Source of the DNA: Candidatus Caenarcanales bacterium
Lineage (GTDB): Bacteria > Cyanobacteriota > Vampirovibrionia > LMEP-6097
Reading direction: 5' to 3'
Length of the DNA stretch: 16,874 nucleotides
Assembly: GCA_021299565.1 (NCBI GenBank)
Contig: JAJTHA010000104.1
Location: 1 to 16,874, forward strand
Numbering within the stretch: the first letter of the stretch is position 1; the number at the start of each line of letters is the position of its first letter. Positions 1 through 6,402 of the stretch are shown here, in pieces. Below the pieces are notes generated by a model. That model was not told the DNA's origin and did not search any database. It saw only the letters and a list, made by a program, of their open reading frames with translations. A program made the translations under genes and the position numbers.

Positions 1-2
1 AT

Positions 3-254
3 ATATTGTATAGGTCTTACGATAGAGCTGAGGGTAAAGAAGAAAGCCCCGAAAAAGCTGTGATTAAAGCCATTGAGCTTTTAGATACTGCTACCACTGT
101 TATTGATAATCCCGTTTTAAACACAGGTGAAGGCAAATATTTGAAAAGTAAAATTACTGAGGCGCGCGATAGGCTTGATTTGCACCAGCCGCCAAAAGTT
201 CTTCATGACTCTATTGCAAAGCATTTAGATAATGTTATTAAACTGCTAGCTTAA
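3..254 (+). CDS. Unrecognised small protein, 5' end possibly outside the window
   Basis: The reading frame is open to the left edge of the window. A TTG at 6 could be a start, but nothing around it decides this, so I treat the gene as possibly 5'-partial. The visible 82-84 residues are hydrophilic and probably helical, rich in Lys, Glu, Asp and Leu, with no signal peptide, membrane segment or motif that I recognise. The stop at 252-254 overlaps the thrS stop on the other strand: the shared TTAA at 251-254 gives TAA in both directions, so the two genes are exactly tail-to-tail with no room for a terminator. Function unknown. Confidence 0.6.
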   Translation: MLYRSYDRAEGKEESPEKAVIKAIELLDTATTVIDNPVLNTGEGKYLKSKITEARDRLDLHQPPKVLHDSIAKHLDNVIKLLA

Positions 255-2212
255 ACCCCACCCTCAAGTGCTTTTGATTTGATTTCGGCTTTGATTTTGT
301 CAGTGAAATCACTGATTGACATAGTCACAGAATTATCTCCGCGTCTATAGCGTACAGAGACAGAGTTTGATGCCATCTCTTGATCTCCAACCACAAGCAT
401 ATATGGGATTTGTTTTTCCTGAGCATCTCTGATTTTGTAATTCATTCTCTCAGCTCTCAAATCTGTTTTTGCTCTGACATCAGCTTCAACAAGTTCTGCT
501 GCGATTTTTTGAGCATAGTCATTATGTTTGTCGCTGATTGGCACAACTACGACTTGTTCGGAAGACAACCAAGTTGGAAAAGCGCCAGCGAAGTGTTCGA
601 TTAAGACCATTGAAATTCTTTCCATAGATCCAAAAATTGCTCTATGAATCATTACTGGTTGACTAGTGTCGTTTTGATCATTGGTATACTCTAGCTTGAA
701 ACGCTCTGGTAGATTGAAGTCTAGCTGTATAGTCGCTCCTTGCCAGATTCTACCCAAAGCATCTTTGAGTTTGAAATCTATTTTAGGACCATAAAAAGCT
801 CCGTCACCATGATTCAATTCATAATCTACATTCAATTCACTTAAAGCTTTTTTGAGACCACTTTCAGCAAAATCCCAAATTTCATCAGCTCCAATTGCTT
901 TTTCTGGTTTGGTTGAAACTTCCACTGTGAAAGTTAAACCTAAAGTGCTGTAAATTTTGTCGATTAATCTATATACGCCCTGAATCTCTTGAACGTATTG
1001 TTCACGAGTACAAAATATATGGGCATCATCTTGAGTAAAGCCTCTTACACGAGCAAGTCCATGAACCGCTCCAGAAGCTTCATTTCGATAAACAGTCCCC
1101 ATCTCTGCCATTCTGATTGGCAAGTTTCTATAGCTATGTTTTGAATCTTTAAAAATCAAAACATGAAAAGGACAATTCATCGGTTTGAGAATATATTCCT
1201 GCTCATCAACTTTTAGTGAGTACATGTTGTCTTTGTAAAAACTATTGTGTCCAGAAATATCCCACAACTCAGACTTGGCGATATGTGGTGTGACCACGAA
1301 ATCATAGCCAGCCTTGCGGTGTTCTTTTTTCCAAAAATCTTCTAGCTCTTGTCTGACAACAGCAAGCTTCGGATGCCAGAATATCAGTCCTGCTCCAGCA
1401 ATATCATGTGACGAAAACAAATCCATAGTACGAGCGAGTTTGCGGTGATCGCGTTTCTCGGCTTCTTCTTTGCGCTTGAGATATTGCTCTAGCTCCTCAT
1501 CAGTCCACCACACAGTTCCGTATACTCTTTGCATGACATCATTTTCTTGATTGGCTCTCCAGTAAGCACCAGAGACATTGGTTAATTTGAGTGATTTGAT
1601 AAATTTTGTATTAGGCAAATGCGGTCCAGCACAATGATCTGACCAAATCTTAGCTCCGTTGTTATCAACGAAATAGTATTCAGTAGGATTACTGTTTTTA
1701 TGTTCCTCTAGTAATTCAGCTTTATAAATCTCGCCTGCAGCTTTGTATTCAGCCAGTTTACTATCAGCATCTTTAACTTCTTCTCTTATAATTTCATAAG
1801 CTCCAGATGCAAACTTTTTCATTTCTTTTTCGATATCAACAAGATCTTCATCGGTAATTTTATGATCGTCAATTCTGAAATCATAGAAAAATCCGTTTTC
1901 TGTAGCTGGTCCTATTCCGACTTTGGCGTTGGGGAATTTTTTCTGGACTACCGCAGCCAAGATATGCGATGTCGTGTGTCTCAAAACATCGTAGCTTTTG
2001 CCATCACCTTGGCAAATGATTTTGACTTCATCGTTGTTATTGAGAATTGTAGATAAATCTTTTATTTGTCCATTGAGATCAAGCGCGATAGATTTTTTAG
2101 CAAGGCTAGGTGAAATAGCTTTAGCGAGATCCATGCCCGAGCTGCCACTAGGTATTTCTCTAGTTGAGCCATCGGGTAATTTGATTTGTATTAATGTTGC
2201 TTGTTGATTCAC
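251..2212 (-). CDS. thrS: Threonyl-tRNA synthetase
   Basis: Charges tRNA-Thr with threonine in the cytoplasm; class II synthetase, 653 aa, close to the usual 640. Domains in order: TGS (about 5-68); editing domain with H79-x3-H83 and the DHC194AGPH198 metal-site motif; catalytic core with motif 2 (VYRNE, R376), zinc ligands C347, H384 and H523, and motif 3 (GSMER, 528-532); C-terminal anticodon-binding domain (about 552-645). All key residues are present, so it should be active in both aminoacylation and Ser-tRNA editing. The start is GTG. No Shine-Dalgarno precedes it; instead a TGATATAAT extended -10 ends 8 nt before the GTG, suggesting a leaderless mRNA initiating at GTG. The gap to the upstream same-strand gene is only 23 nt. 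I see no T-box or other leader RNA. Confidence 0.97.
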   Translation of the reverse strand: MNQQATLIQIKLPDGSTREIPSGSSGMDLAKAISPSLAKKSIALDLNGQIKDLSTILNNNDEVKIICQGDGKSYDVLRHTTSHILAAVVQKKFPNAKVGIGPATENGFFYDFRIDDHKITDEDLVDIEKEMKKFASGAYEIIREEVKDADSKLAEYKAAGEIYKAELLEEHKNSNPTEYYFVDNNGAKIWSDHCAGPHLPNTKFIKSLKLTNVSGAYWRANQENDVMQRVYGTVWWTDEELEQYLKRKEEAEKRDHRKLARTMDLFSSHDIAGAGLIFWHPKLAVVRQELEDFWKKEHRKAGYDFVVTPHIAKSELWDISGHNSFYKDNMYSLKVDEQEYILKPMNCPFHVLIFKDSKHSYRNLPIRMAEMGTVYRNEASGAVHGLARVRGFTQDDAHIFCTREQYVQEIQGVYRLIDKIYSTLGLTFTVEVSTKPEKAIGADEIWDFAESGLKKALSELNVDYELNHGDGAFYGPKIDFKLKDALGRIWQGATIQLDFNLPERFKLEYTNDQNDTSQPVMIHRAIFGSMERISMVLIEHFAGAFPTWLSSEQVVVVPISDKHNDYAQKIAAELVEADVRAKTDLRAERMNYKIRDAQEKQIPYMLVVGDQEMASNSVSVRYRRGDNSVTMSISDFTDKIKAEIKSKALEGGV

Positions 2213-2220
2213 GAAGAATT

Positions 2221-2229
2221 ATTATATCA
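2221..2229 (-). promoter_or_regulatory. Extended -10 promoter of thrS
   Basis: On the minus strand TGATATAAT is a consensus extended -10 (TGn + TATAAT at 2226-2221). It ends 8 nt before the GTG start of thrS, so transcription should begin at or within a base or two of the start codon. The -35 region, which lies in the 3' end of the preceding gene, is poor, as is typical for extended -10 promoters. Confidence 0.6.
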
Positions 2230-2235
2230 AGGTGT

Positions 2236-2736
2236 TCACTCTTGATTTAACAATGATTCATATACACTGCGGCGATGTATTGCTTGAGCAGGATCTGCAT
2301 TGATGCCAACATAAGTCTTAGTAAGTTGTATTTTTTTTGGTGTTAGATAAATCGGTGCTGGTGTAACTAACTTAGTTTCTCCATTTATTTGCTTAAGCGG
2401 TTTTGCGGGTAATTGTAATCTAAATGCCTGATCAAGACCTAAGCAAAATTCAATTTCTTTATGTCCTTCAGTTTGTGAAAAAGTTTCAAACAGTTCCATA
2501 AAACCTCCTATCTGAGTTTTTAGCTTTTCATCACCTCTGAAATGTTTTACCACAATTGGAGAGCCAGTTTCTATAGTGGCTCCAACTGGCATATTGAGGG
2601 CTTTTAATTTGACACGTTTTTGATCTGACCCGAGTTCGACTTCAGTTGCCATGATTTCGACAGGTCTATCTAGGGTCACATGAGGAATGATAATATCGTT
2701 ATCTCTTCTGTCTATATTTATTGCAAATTCCAACAT
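2236..2736 (-). CDS. Hypothetical protein
   Basis: I do not recognise this 166-aa protein. It has no signal peptide or membrane segment and looks like a mixed alpha/beta cytoplasmic protein: an N-terminal strand-rich part (LEFAINIDRR...IIIPHVTLD), a central helix around FMELFETFSQTEG, and a basic C-terminal tail containing AIHRRSVYESLL. The start is chosen at the ATG at 2736, because AGAAGG lies about 10 nt upstream on the minus strand. The frame extends 11 codons further to a GTG at 2769, which has no supporting signal. It sits between the glycine-zipper gene and thrS on the same strand. The proximity to thrS may be chance, as thrS appears to have its own promoter. Confidence 0.75.
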   Translation of the reverse strand: MLEFAINIDRRDNDIIIPHVTLDRPVEIMATEVELGSDQKRVKLKALNMPVGATIETGSPIVVKHFRGDEKLKTQIGGFMELFETFSQTEGHKEIEFCLGLDQAFRLQLPAKPLKQINGETKLVTPAPIYLTPKKIQLTKTYVGINADPAQAIHRRSVYESLLNQE

Positions 2737-2796
2737 AGATAATCTGCCTTCTAGATAATATTTTAGCACGATAGGGTATGTTGATTCTTGAAAATA

Positions 2797-3576
2797 TTAC
2801 AGGTAAGGATTCACAGGTTGTTGTTGTCTGTAAGGATCAGCGAAGCCACCTTGTGTTTGTTGCACTGGGATTTGTTGCATTTGCTGTGTAGTTGGAGGCA
2901 CATACTGGTAGCCTTGAGTATTTGGAGTGATTTGCTGCGGAGCAGGAGCAGAATTGCTAGCTTGAATTGCAGTATCTAATTTAAATGGGACTTGAGTTCC
3001 TTGTTGAATGATTAGATCTTGTCCTTTTTTGAAGGCAGCTCCTAGCACACCAACACCAGCACCGATACCAGTTCCTATCGCAGTAGTTTTACCAAGTCTT
3101 CCGCCACCTATAGCAGCGCCAACCAGTCCAGAAAGCGCACCAGCACCAGCTCCTACTGCTGCACCTTTTGCAAAGTTGGAAACTCTTCCGCCATCAGCAG
3201 ATAGAGAAAAAACATTTTGATCGACAGAAGCTGATAGAGGTATACGTCTGCCATCAGGAGTAATAACTGTAGTCAATCTAATATCCATAGATCCAGGCTT
3301 ACCCGTTCTTCCAGCGGATTCTACAGAAACTATAGTCCCTTCAACTGTTGAACCTGCTGGAGCCATCATCGCGTTACCCGCATAGAGAGGGCTTCCTAGG
3401 CTAGCTGTAAAAGTCTGACCCACTTGAGAAAACTCAGAACCCAGTGCTTGATTGAGAGTGACGGGCACTGGAGTGCCGGCAGGTACGTAGCTCACGTAAC
3501 CACTATAGGGGGTGTTTGCACTAACATAGGTGCAAGAAATTAAAAGTGCTAAAACCAAATTTATAAGTTTTTTCAT
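2797..3576 (-). CDS. Secreted glycine-zipper protein with Gln/Pro-rich tail
   Basis: 259 aa from the ATG at 3576; a second in-frame ATG lies 4 codons upstream at 3588. A signal peptide is clear (MKKLINLVLALLISCTYVSA, cleavage probably just after). A strand-rich domain follows (about 30-125) with a pattern seen in TrbI/VirB10-like or surface-exposed beta proteins (VPAGTPVPVTL, PAGSTVEGTIVSVE, IRLTTVITPDGRRIPLSA). Next comes a glycine-zipper stretch (about 135-185, GAAVGAGAGALSGLVGAAIG and GTGIGAGVGVLGAAF), as in outer-membrane-associated zipper proteins. The last 50 residues are Gln/Pro/Tyr-rich and likely disordered. Role unknown; an envelope structural or membrane-inserting function is inference. 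The ATG at 3576 is preferred because a TATGAT -10 lies 7 nt upstream and would overlap the alternative start. Confidence 0.85.
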   Translation of the reverse strand: MKKLINLVLALLISCTYVSANTPYSGYVSYVPAGTPVPVTLNQALGSEFSQVGQTFTASLGSPLYAGNAMMAPAGSTVEGTIVSVESAGRTGKPGSMDIRLTTVITPDGRRIPLSASVDQNVFSLSADGGRVSNFAKGAAVGAGAGALSGLVGAAIGGGRLGKTTAIGTGIGAGVGVLGAAFKKGQDLIIQQGTQVPFKLDTAIQASNSAPAPQQITPNTQGYQYVPPTTQQMQQIPVQQTQGGFADPYRQQQPVNPYL

Positions 3577-3583
3577 ATAAATA

Positions 3584-3589
3584 ATCATA
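3584..3589 (-). promoter_or_regulatory. Candidate -10 of the glycine-zipper gene
   Basis: TATGAT on the minus strand, 7 nt before the ATG at 3576. No convincing -35 is visible at 16-18 nt. Its position matches the short-leader arrangement of other genes in this window. Confidence 0.4.
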
Positions 3590-3640
3590 TCTCACTAAAC
3601 TTAGTCTTAGGTTAAGGGATTTTATCTCGATTCGCTGAAA

Positions 3641-3955
3641 TTAGCTTGCTAATTGTGTTCTGAAGTAATCAAATGCCGCCAAAAGTCTAGTGACGTCCAC
3701 CGGATTCTCGAGTCCAGCGAGGGTTAGCACGTAGCTTGAATCAAGCTGACTCAAAACCATCACACCTCTTTCTGTGAGCATGACACTATCAAGTGTGTGG
3801 TTGAGTTCGTATTGGTTGGAGATGATTTGTTTGGCCGCATTAATCAAACCCTCTGCCTCACAAGCCTCTGCTAGATTGTATTCCAGGACTTCAAAATGCT
3901 CGTTGAATTTAACGTAGCCATCTACTCCCTTGAGTTGCAAAATTTGTTCTATCAT
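3641..3955 (-). CDS. Roadblock/LC7-like small protein
   Basis: 104 aa, cytoplasmic, no signal peptide. The pattern resembles the Roadblock/LC7 fold: an N-terminal helix followed by a strand pair (IEQILQLKGVDGYVKFNEHFEVLEY), a helix (AEACEAEGLINAAKQIISN), strands (SVMLTERGVMVLSQLDSSYVLTLAG) and a C-terminal helix (VDVTRLLAAFDYFRTQL). In bacteria such proteins (MglB and relatives) regulate small GTPases or form dimeric scaffolds. This assignment is from the look of the sequence and is moderate at best. Its ATG overlaps the stop of the upstream signal-peptide gene (ATGA, 3952-3955), so the two are almost certainly co-translated. No Ras-like GTPase partner is present in the window. Confidence 0.75.
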   Translation of the reverse strand: MIEQILQLKGVDGYVKFNEHFEVLEYNLAEACEAEGLINAAKQIISNQYELNHTLDSVMLTERGVMVLSQLDSSYVLTLAGLENPVDVTRLLAAFDYFRTQLAS

Positions 3956-4389
3956 GTGCTTTTTTTCTTTTTGATTATTTCTATGCTTTCAGCTTCTAGC
4001 CAGGGTTCGCCAAGAGCAACAGCGTAAACTTTTGCTTTGATACTAATTTTGTCGCCTTGGTCTATTGTCAAGTTGCTGTCTTTAAACAGTGCTAGTGGAG
4101 CTGCGATTTTGAGCTCTACCAAGGGGATAGACTTCATATCAGGTCTTGAAAGTACGATACTAATAAAATCTTTGGATGTTCTCAAAGCCTTTGGGTAATC
4201 AAGCGCTAGCGTTGAGTATGAATGAAAATCACCCTCTATTGAAAGTTTTTTGTAGAGAAATTTTTGCGGTTCAGCCACTAATTGATCTAGTTTTGTTGCT
4301 GGTTCAAGGCATTTAGTCGCTAGTGCTGGGCTAATGAAAAGTAGCAGAGTTAAGGACAGGGATATTATTTTGCTAAATTTTCTTTTCAT
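3952..4389 (-). CDS. Signal-peptide protein, possible OB-fold domain
   Basis: 145 aa from the ATG at 4389 (MKRKFSKIISLSLTLLLFIS...). An in-frame ATG three codons upstream at 4398 overlaps the probable -10 and is therefore disfavoured. The signal peptide ends near SPALA; the cysteine that follows (ATKC) does not make a lipobox, so this is probably not a lipoprotein. The mature part, about 118 residues, is strand-rich (KKLSIEGDFHSYS, ISIVLSR, VELKIAAPL, DKISIKAKVYAVALGEPWLEAESIEII), with a layout reminiscent of periplasmic OB-fold domains; this is tentative. It ends in a Lys-rich tail. It is first in a two-gene unit with the Roadblock-like gene (ATGA overlap) and divergent from the SPOR gene. 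Confidence 0.75.
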   Translation of the reverse strand: MKRKFSKIISLSLTLLLFISPALATKCLEPATKLDQLVAEPQKFLYKKLSIEGDFHSYSTLALDYPKALRTSKDFISIVLSRPDMKSIPLVELKIAAPLALFKDSNLTIDQGDKISIKAKVYAVALGEPWLEAESIEIIKKKKST

Positions 4390-4425
4390 CTTAATCATTA
4401 TAATGTAAAATTGCTAATATGTCCC
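4383..4425. promoter_or_regulatory. Divergent promoter with shared palindromic -10
   Basis: The 10-bp palindrome CATTATAATG (4396-4405) contains TATAAT on both strands. On the minus strand TATAAT (4402-4397) ends 7 nt before the ATG at 4389, with GGGACA (4425-4420) as a 4/6 -35 at 17 nt. On the plus strand TATAAT (4399-4404) lies 14 nt before the ATG at 4419; a second hexamer, TAAAAT (4406-4411), lies 7 nt before it with TTTTCA (4383-4388) as a 4/6 -35 at 17 nt. The two start codons are only 29 bp apart, so both -35 elements fall inside the coding sequence of the opposite gene. Confidence 0.55.
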
Positions 4426-5066
4426 AATCTGATAATTACGCCACACTGGAAGAATTAAACAGACTCAAATTAGCTAATACGATTATTAATCGAGGTGTTA
4501 GCAAAATTGGTGTAAGGCCATTATATATTGGCAAGATTCAACAATTCACAAGTCCAGAAACTAAACAAAAAATAGAAAAAATCAGAGAAATCGCTGATAA
4601 ATTAAGAGAAGAAAAATCTAAATTAGAAATACAAAAACCTATTCTCAAAACTAAAGAGCAGGCAAAGCGCAAACTAAATCCAAGAGCAAAGATTGTTTAT
4701 TTAGTTTTGATTTTTCTTGTGAGTTCTTTTGCTGTTTACCAGTTGTTTTTTGCAAAACCTAAAACCGTTTTGCCAGCAGAAGAACAGCAGTCACAAGGTT
4801 CTATTGTGCGCTCTGCTTCTACGGATTCAGTAACGAAAAACTTTTTTATTAGTTCAGGTTCTTACCAATCAGAAGCCGGTGCACAAGCTGCTTTTAAGGA
4901 GCTTACTGAGATGCTTGGAGTAGAGTTGGCTGTTGTGCAGATGGGGCAAACTTGGACTGTGCGCATTGGACCAGAATATGGTTCACAGGAAGATGCTATG
5001 ACGGTGCTTGATGAATTAGCGCGTTACGGGATTATGGATCTGGCTATTCACGCTAATTATAGTTAA
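4419..5066 (+). CDS. SPOR-domain single-pass membrane protein
   Basis: 215 aa. A cytoplasmic N-terminal part (1-88) contains a charged, probably coiled-coil stretch (about 45-85, ETKQKIEKIREIADKLREEK...). One membrane helix follows (about 91-112, KIVYLVLIFLVSSFAVYQLFF), then a short Ser/Gln-rich linker and a C-terminal SPOR domain (about 140-213: FFISSGSYQSEAGAQAAFKE ... WTVRIGPEYGSQEDAMTVLD). Both SPOR repeats, with the aromatic F/W and the R-IGPEYGS loop, are intact. SPOR domains bind peptidoglycan strands stripped of stem peptides and localise proteins to the septum, so a cell-division or wall role is likely. The N-in topology fits FtsN/DamX-like proteins. There is no Shine-Dalgarno before the ATG; a -10 lies 7 nt upstream. 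No other division gene adjoins it. Confidence 0.88.
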   Translation: MSQSDNYATLEELNRLKLANTIINRGVSKIGVRPLYIGKIQQFTSPETKQKIEKIREIADKLREEKSKLEIQKPILKTKEQAKRKLNPRAKIVYLVLIFLVSSFAVYQLFFAKPKTVLPAEEQQSQGSIVRSASTDSVTKNFFISSGSYQSEAGAQAAFKELTEMLGVELAVVQMGQTWTVRIGPEYGSQEDAMTVLDELARYGIMDLAIHANYS

Positions 5067-5110
5067 AGCCTTCGCAATAACTTTGAGTTCTTAAAGCAAG
5101 AAAATAATTT

Positions 5111-5210
5111 AAAGTCATCGCGAGATTTGCGAAGCAAATCGTGGCGATCCAGAGTTCAAATGTAGAAACTGGACTCCCACGACCTGCTTCGCAGGTCTCG
5201 GAGTGACTTT
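5111..5210. repeat. REP-like inverted doublet with cloverleaf potential
   Basis: A 100-bp imperfect inverted repeat with nested hairpins. The outer ends AAAGTCA (5111) and TGACTTT (to 5210) pair. Inside are two perfect 7-bp stems with 3-nt loops, GATTTGCGAAGCAAATC (5124-5140) and GACCTGCTTCGCAGGTC (5181-5197). A central arm has CGTGG/CCACG plus TCCAG/CTGGA. The two halves are diverged copies in opposite orientation, like a REP/BIME pair. The core resembles the GTCAT-GCGA-...-GCGATCC palindromes common in intergenic DNA of many bacteria. It lies just downstream of the SPOR gene and could act as a terminator or mRNA stabiliser. Confidence 0.7.
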
Positions 5211-5253
5211 ATAGTGATAAATTTCCCCTCTGCTGAGTAATTATTCTCCACAA

Positions 5254-5297
5254 TGTCTCGTCTTCTGCGAGATGCTTCGCTGCGCTCAGCATGACAG
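5254..5297. repeat. REP-like repeat upstream of sdhC
   Basis: The segment contains GAGATGCTTCGCTGCGCTC and CAGCATGACAG. In reverse it reads CTGTCATGCTGAGCGCAGCG, the widespread GTCATnCTGAGC...GCGAAG repeat type also found at 15622-15693. A small hairpin (TCTCG/CGAGA, 5256-5273) sits at its left side. The right end supplies ATGACA (5291-5296), which is placed as the -35 of sdhC. Between this element and the doublet at 5111-5210 the sequence is AT-rich, with no gene visible. Confidence 0.65.
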
Positions 5298-5319
5298 TCT
5301 GAGTAGTTAAGGTTAGAAT
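5291..5319 (+). promoter_or_regulatory. sdhC promoter, -35 inside a repeat
   Basis: ATGACA (5291-5296, 5/6 match to TTGACA), a 17-nt spacer, then TAGAAT (5314-5319, 5/6 match to TATAAT). The -10 ends 10 nt before the sdhC ATG, so the leader would be about 3-4 nt. No Shine-Dalgarno is present. Confidence 0.6.
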
Positions 5320-5329
5320 TAATTCTAGT

Positions 5330-6004
5330 ATGTTTAAAAACCTTCAAGACAATTTTTATCTAAGACGCCTTCATTCACTAAGCGGCATATTGCCAATAGG
5401 TGGCTTTATGGTTTTCCACTTGTTTGCTAACAGCGTGGCTATTTTTAGTGCGGAAAACTACAACATAATTATCAATTTCTTGAGAAGTTTGCCCTTCGTT
5501 GAGTATATTGAGTGGATAGCGATTTTTATTCCAATTATTTTTCACGCTGCTTATGGTGTAGTGATTTATACAACTGCCAAACCCAATCACTGGCAGTATT
5601 CCCAACTAGAGAATTTTAGGTATATTCTTCAGAGAATTACAGGTGTTCTTGCTTTGTTCTACATCTATTATCACATCATGCAATTTAAAACAGTCCACGA
5701 TCTTGATTACAACTATATTGCAAAGGCACTTGCTGGTTATCAGACTATTTCTTGGTTACCACAAATTCCTCTAATAAACCCATTTAGCATTTATTGGTTT
5801 TATGTAATTGGTATTTTGAGCTGTTGTTACCATTTGGGTAATGGTTTGTTTGGTTTTTGCATTACTTGGGGAATTACTATCGGTAAAAAATCTCAAACAG
5901 CAATTAGCTTGATGGGATTAGGATTGTTTTTGGTTTTGAGTTATTTGGGTATTGCAACTATTAATCACTTGGCTGATGCTGGAAAAGCTTTGCTGGCACA
6001 ATGA
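5330..6004 (+). CDS. sdhC: Succinate dehydrogenase/fumarate reductase cytochrome b558 subunit
   Basis: Membrane anchor of complex II; it carries heme b and passes electrons between the SdhAB flavoprotein/iron-sulfur part and quinone. It is 224 aa with five predicted membrane helices (about 18-37, 58-80, 98-118, 152-176, 190-212), the single-polypeptide di-heme architecture of Bacillus SdhC and epsilonproteobacterial FrdC. Histidines H30, H72, H115 and H168 fall at the positions of the four heme ligands, and the signature FYLRRLHSLSGILPIG opens the protein. No sdhA or sdhB follows in the window; the next genes are a HEPN/MNT pair whose first ATG overlaps the sdhC stop (ATGA, 6001-6004). The catalytic subunits must therefore lie elsewhere. 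The promoter is close upstream, with its -35 in a repeat. Confidence 0.93.
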   Translation: MFKNLQDNFYLRRLHSLSGILPIGGFMVFHLFANSVAIFSAENYNIIINFLRSLPFVEYIEWIAIFIPIIFHAAYGVVIYTTAKPNHWQYSQLENFRYILQRITGVLALFYIYYHIMQFKTVHDLDYNYIAKALAGYQTISWLPQIPLINPFSIYWFYVIGILSCCYHLGNGLFGFCITWGITIGKKSQTAISLMGLGLFLVLSYLGIATINHLADAGKALLAQ

Positions 6005-6402
6005 ACCCTGAATTTGTAATTTTGGGCAGAATTGATCTTGAATCACTTGTCAAGGCAAGCCAAACTTTTGTAAATGCTTTTGATAAAGTTCACGATGATT
6101 TAGATCGTGCTGGACTAATAAAATATTTTGAATTTTGTTACGAGCTGAGCTGGAAAAGCTTGAAACGCGTACTTAAAGATAAGGGAATTGACACCACGAG
6201 CTTTGGTCCTAGAGACGTTTTCAGAGAGGCTGCTACTTATGATCTTATTGAAGATGCGGAGGAGTGGATTTCGTTTATTGAACAAAGAAATCTAACGGTT
6301 CACACATATAAAGAAGAAACTGCAAAATTAGTTTTTTCAAACTTGAATAACTTCAAAGTCGAATTAATCAAACTAGTACAAAAACTACTTAGCTTAAAAT
6401 GA
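6001..6402 (+). CDS. HEPN-domain toxin (HI0074-type nucleotidyltransferase partner)
   Basis: 133 aa, all-helical, of the family annotated as nucleotidyltransferase substrate-binding protein. In HEPN/MNT toxin-antitoxin pairs the HEPN protein is an RNase toxin that the MNT partner inactivates by adding AMP to a tyrosine. The diagnostic RX4HXY motif is intact: R96-NLTV-H101-T-Y103, where Tyr103 would be the modified residue. Other family hallmarks are FEFCYELSWKSLKRVL (about 43-58) and GPRDVFREAATYDLI (69-83). It overlaps sdhC upstream (ATGA) and the MNT gene downstream (ATGA, 6399-6402), which predicts translational coupling. No Shine-Dalgarno is seen. The length fits the family (about 130-145). 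Assignment is firm; toxicity in this host is inference. Confidence 0.9.
   Translation: MNPEFVILGRIDLESLVKASQTFVNAFDKVHDDLDRAGLIKYFEFCYELSWKSLKRVLKDKGIDTTSFGPRDVFREAATYDLIEDAEEWISFIEQRNLTVHTYKEETAKLVFSNLNNFKVELIKLVQKLLSLK

Noticed and set aside
2213..2235. T-box or other leader riboswitch for thrS
   Set aside because: Only 23 nt separate thrS from the upstream gene, and a -10 element fills most of it, so there is no room for a leader RNA.
3008..3220. A 70-codon Pro/Ala-rich plus-strand frame
   Set aside because: It is the antisense shadow of the glycine-zipper coding region; Gly/Ala codons read in reverse give Pro/Ala.
5067..5329. CRISPR array or tRNA in the repeat-rich interval
   Set aside because: The palindromes are diverged and irregularly spaced with no spacer pattern, and the cloverleaf-like fold lacks tRNA features such as a TTC-loop consensus or CCA-end geometry.
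5156..5347. A 63-codon frame on the minus strand reading CHAERSEAS in its middle
   Set aside because: This peptide is the translation of the dispersed palindromic repeat and is a well-known spurious ORF type. The frame is almost all repeat sequence and overlaps the sdhC start and promoter.
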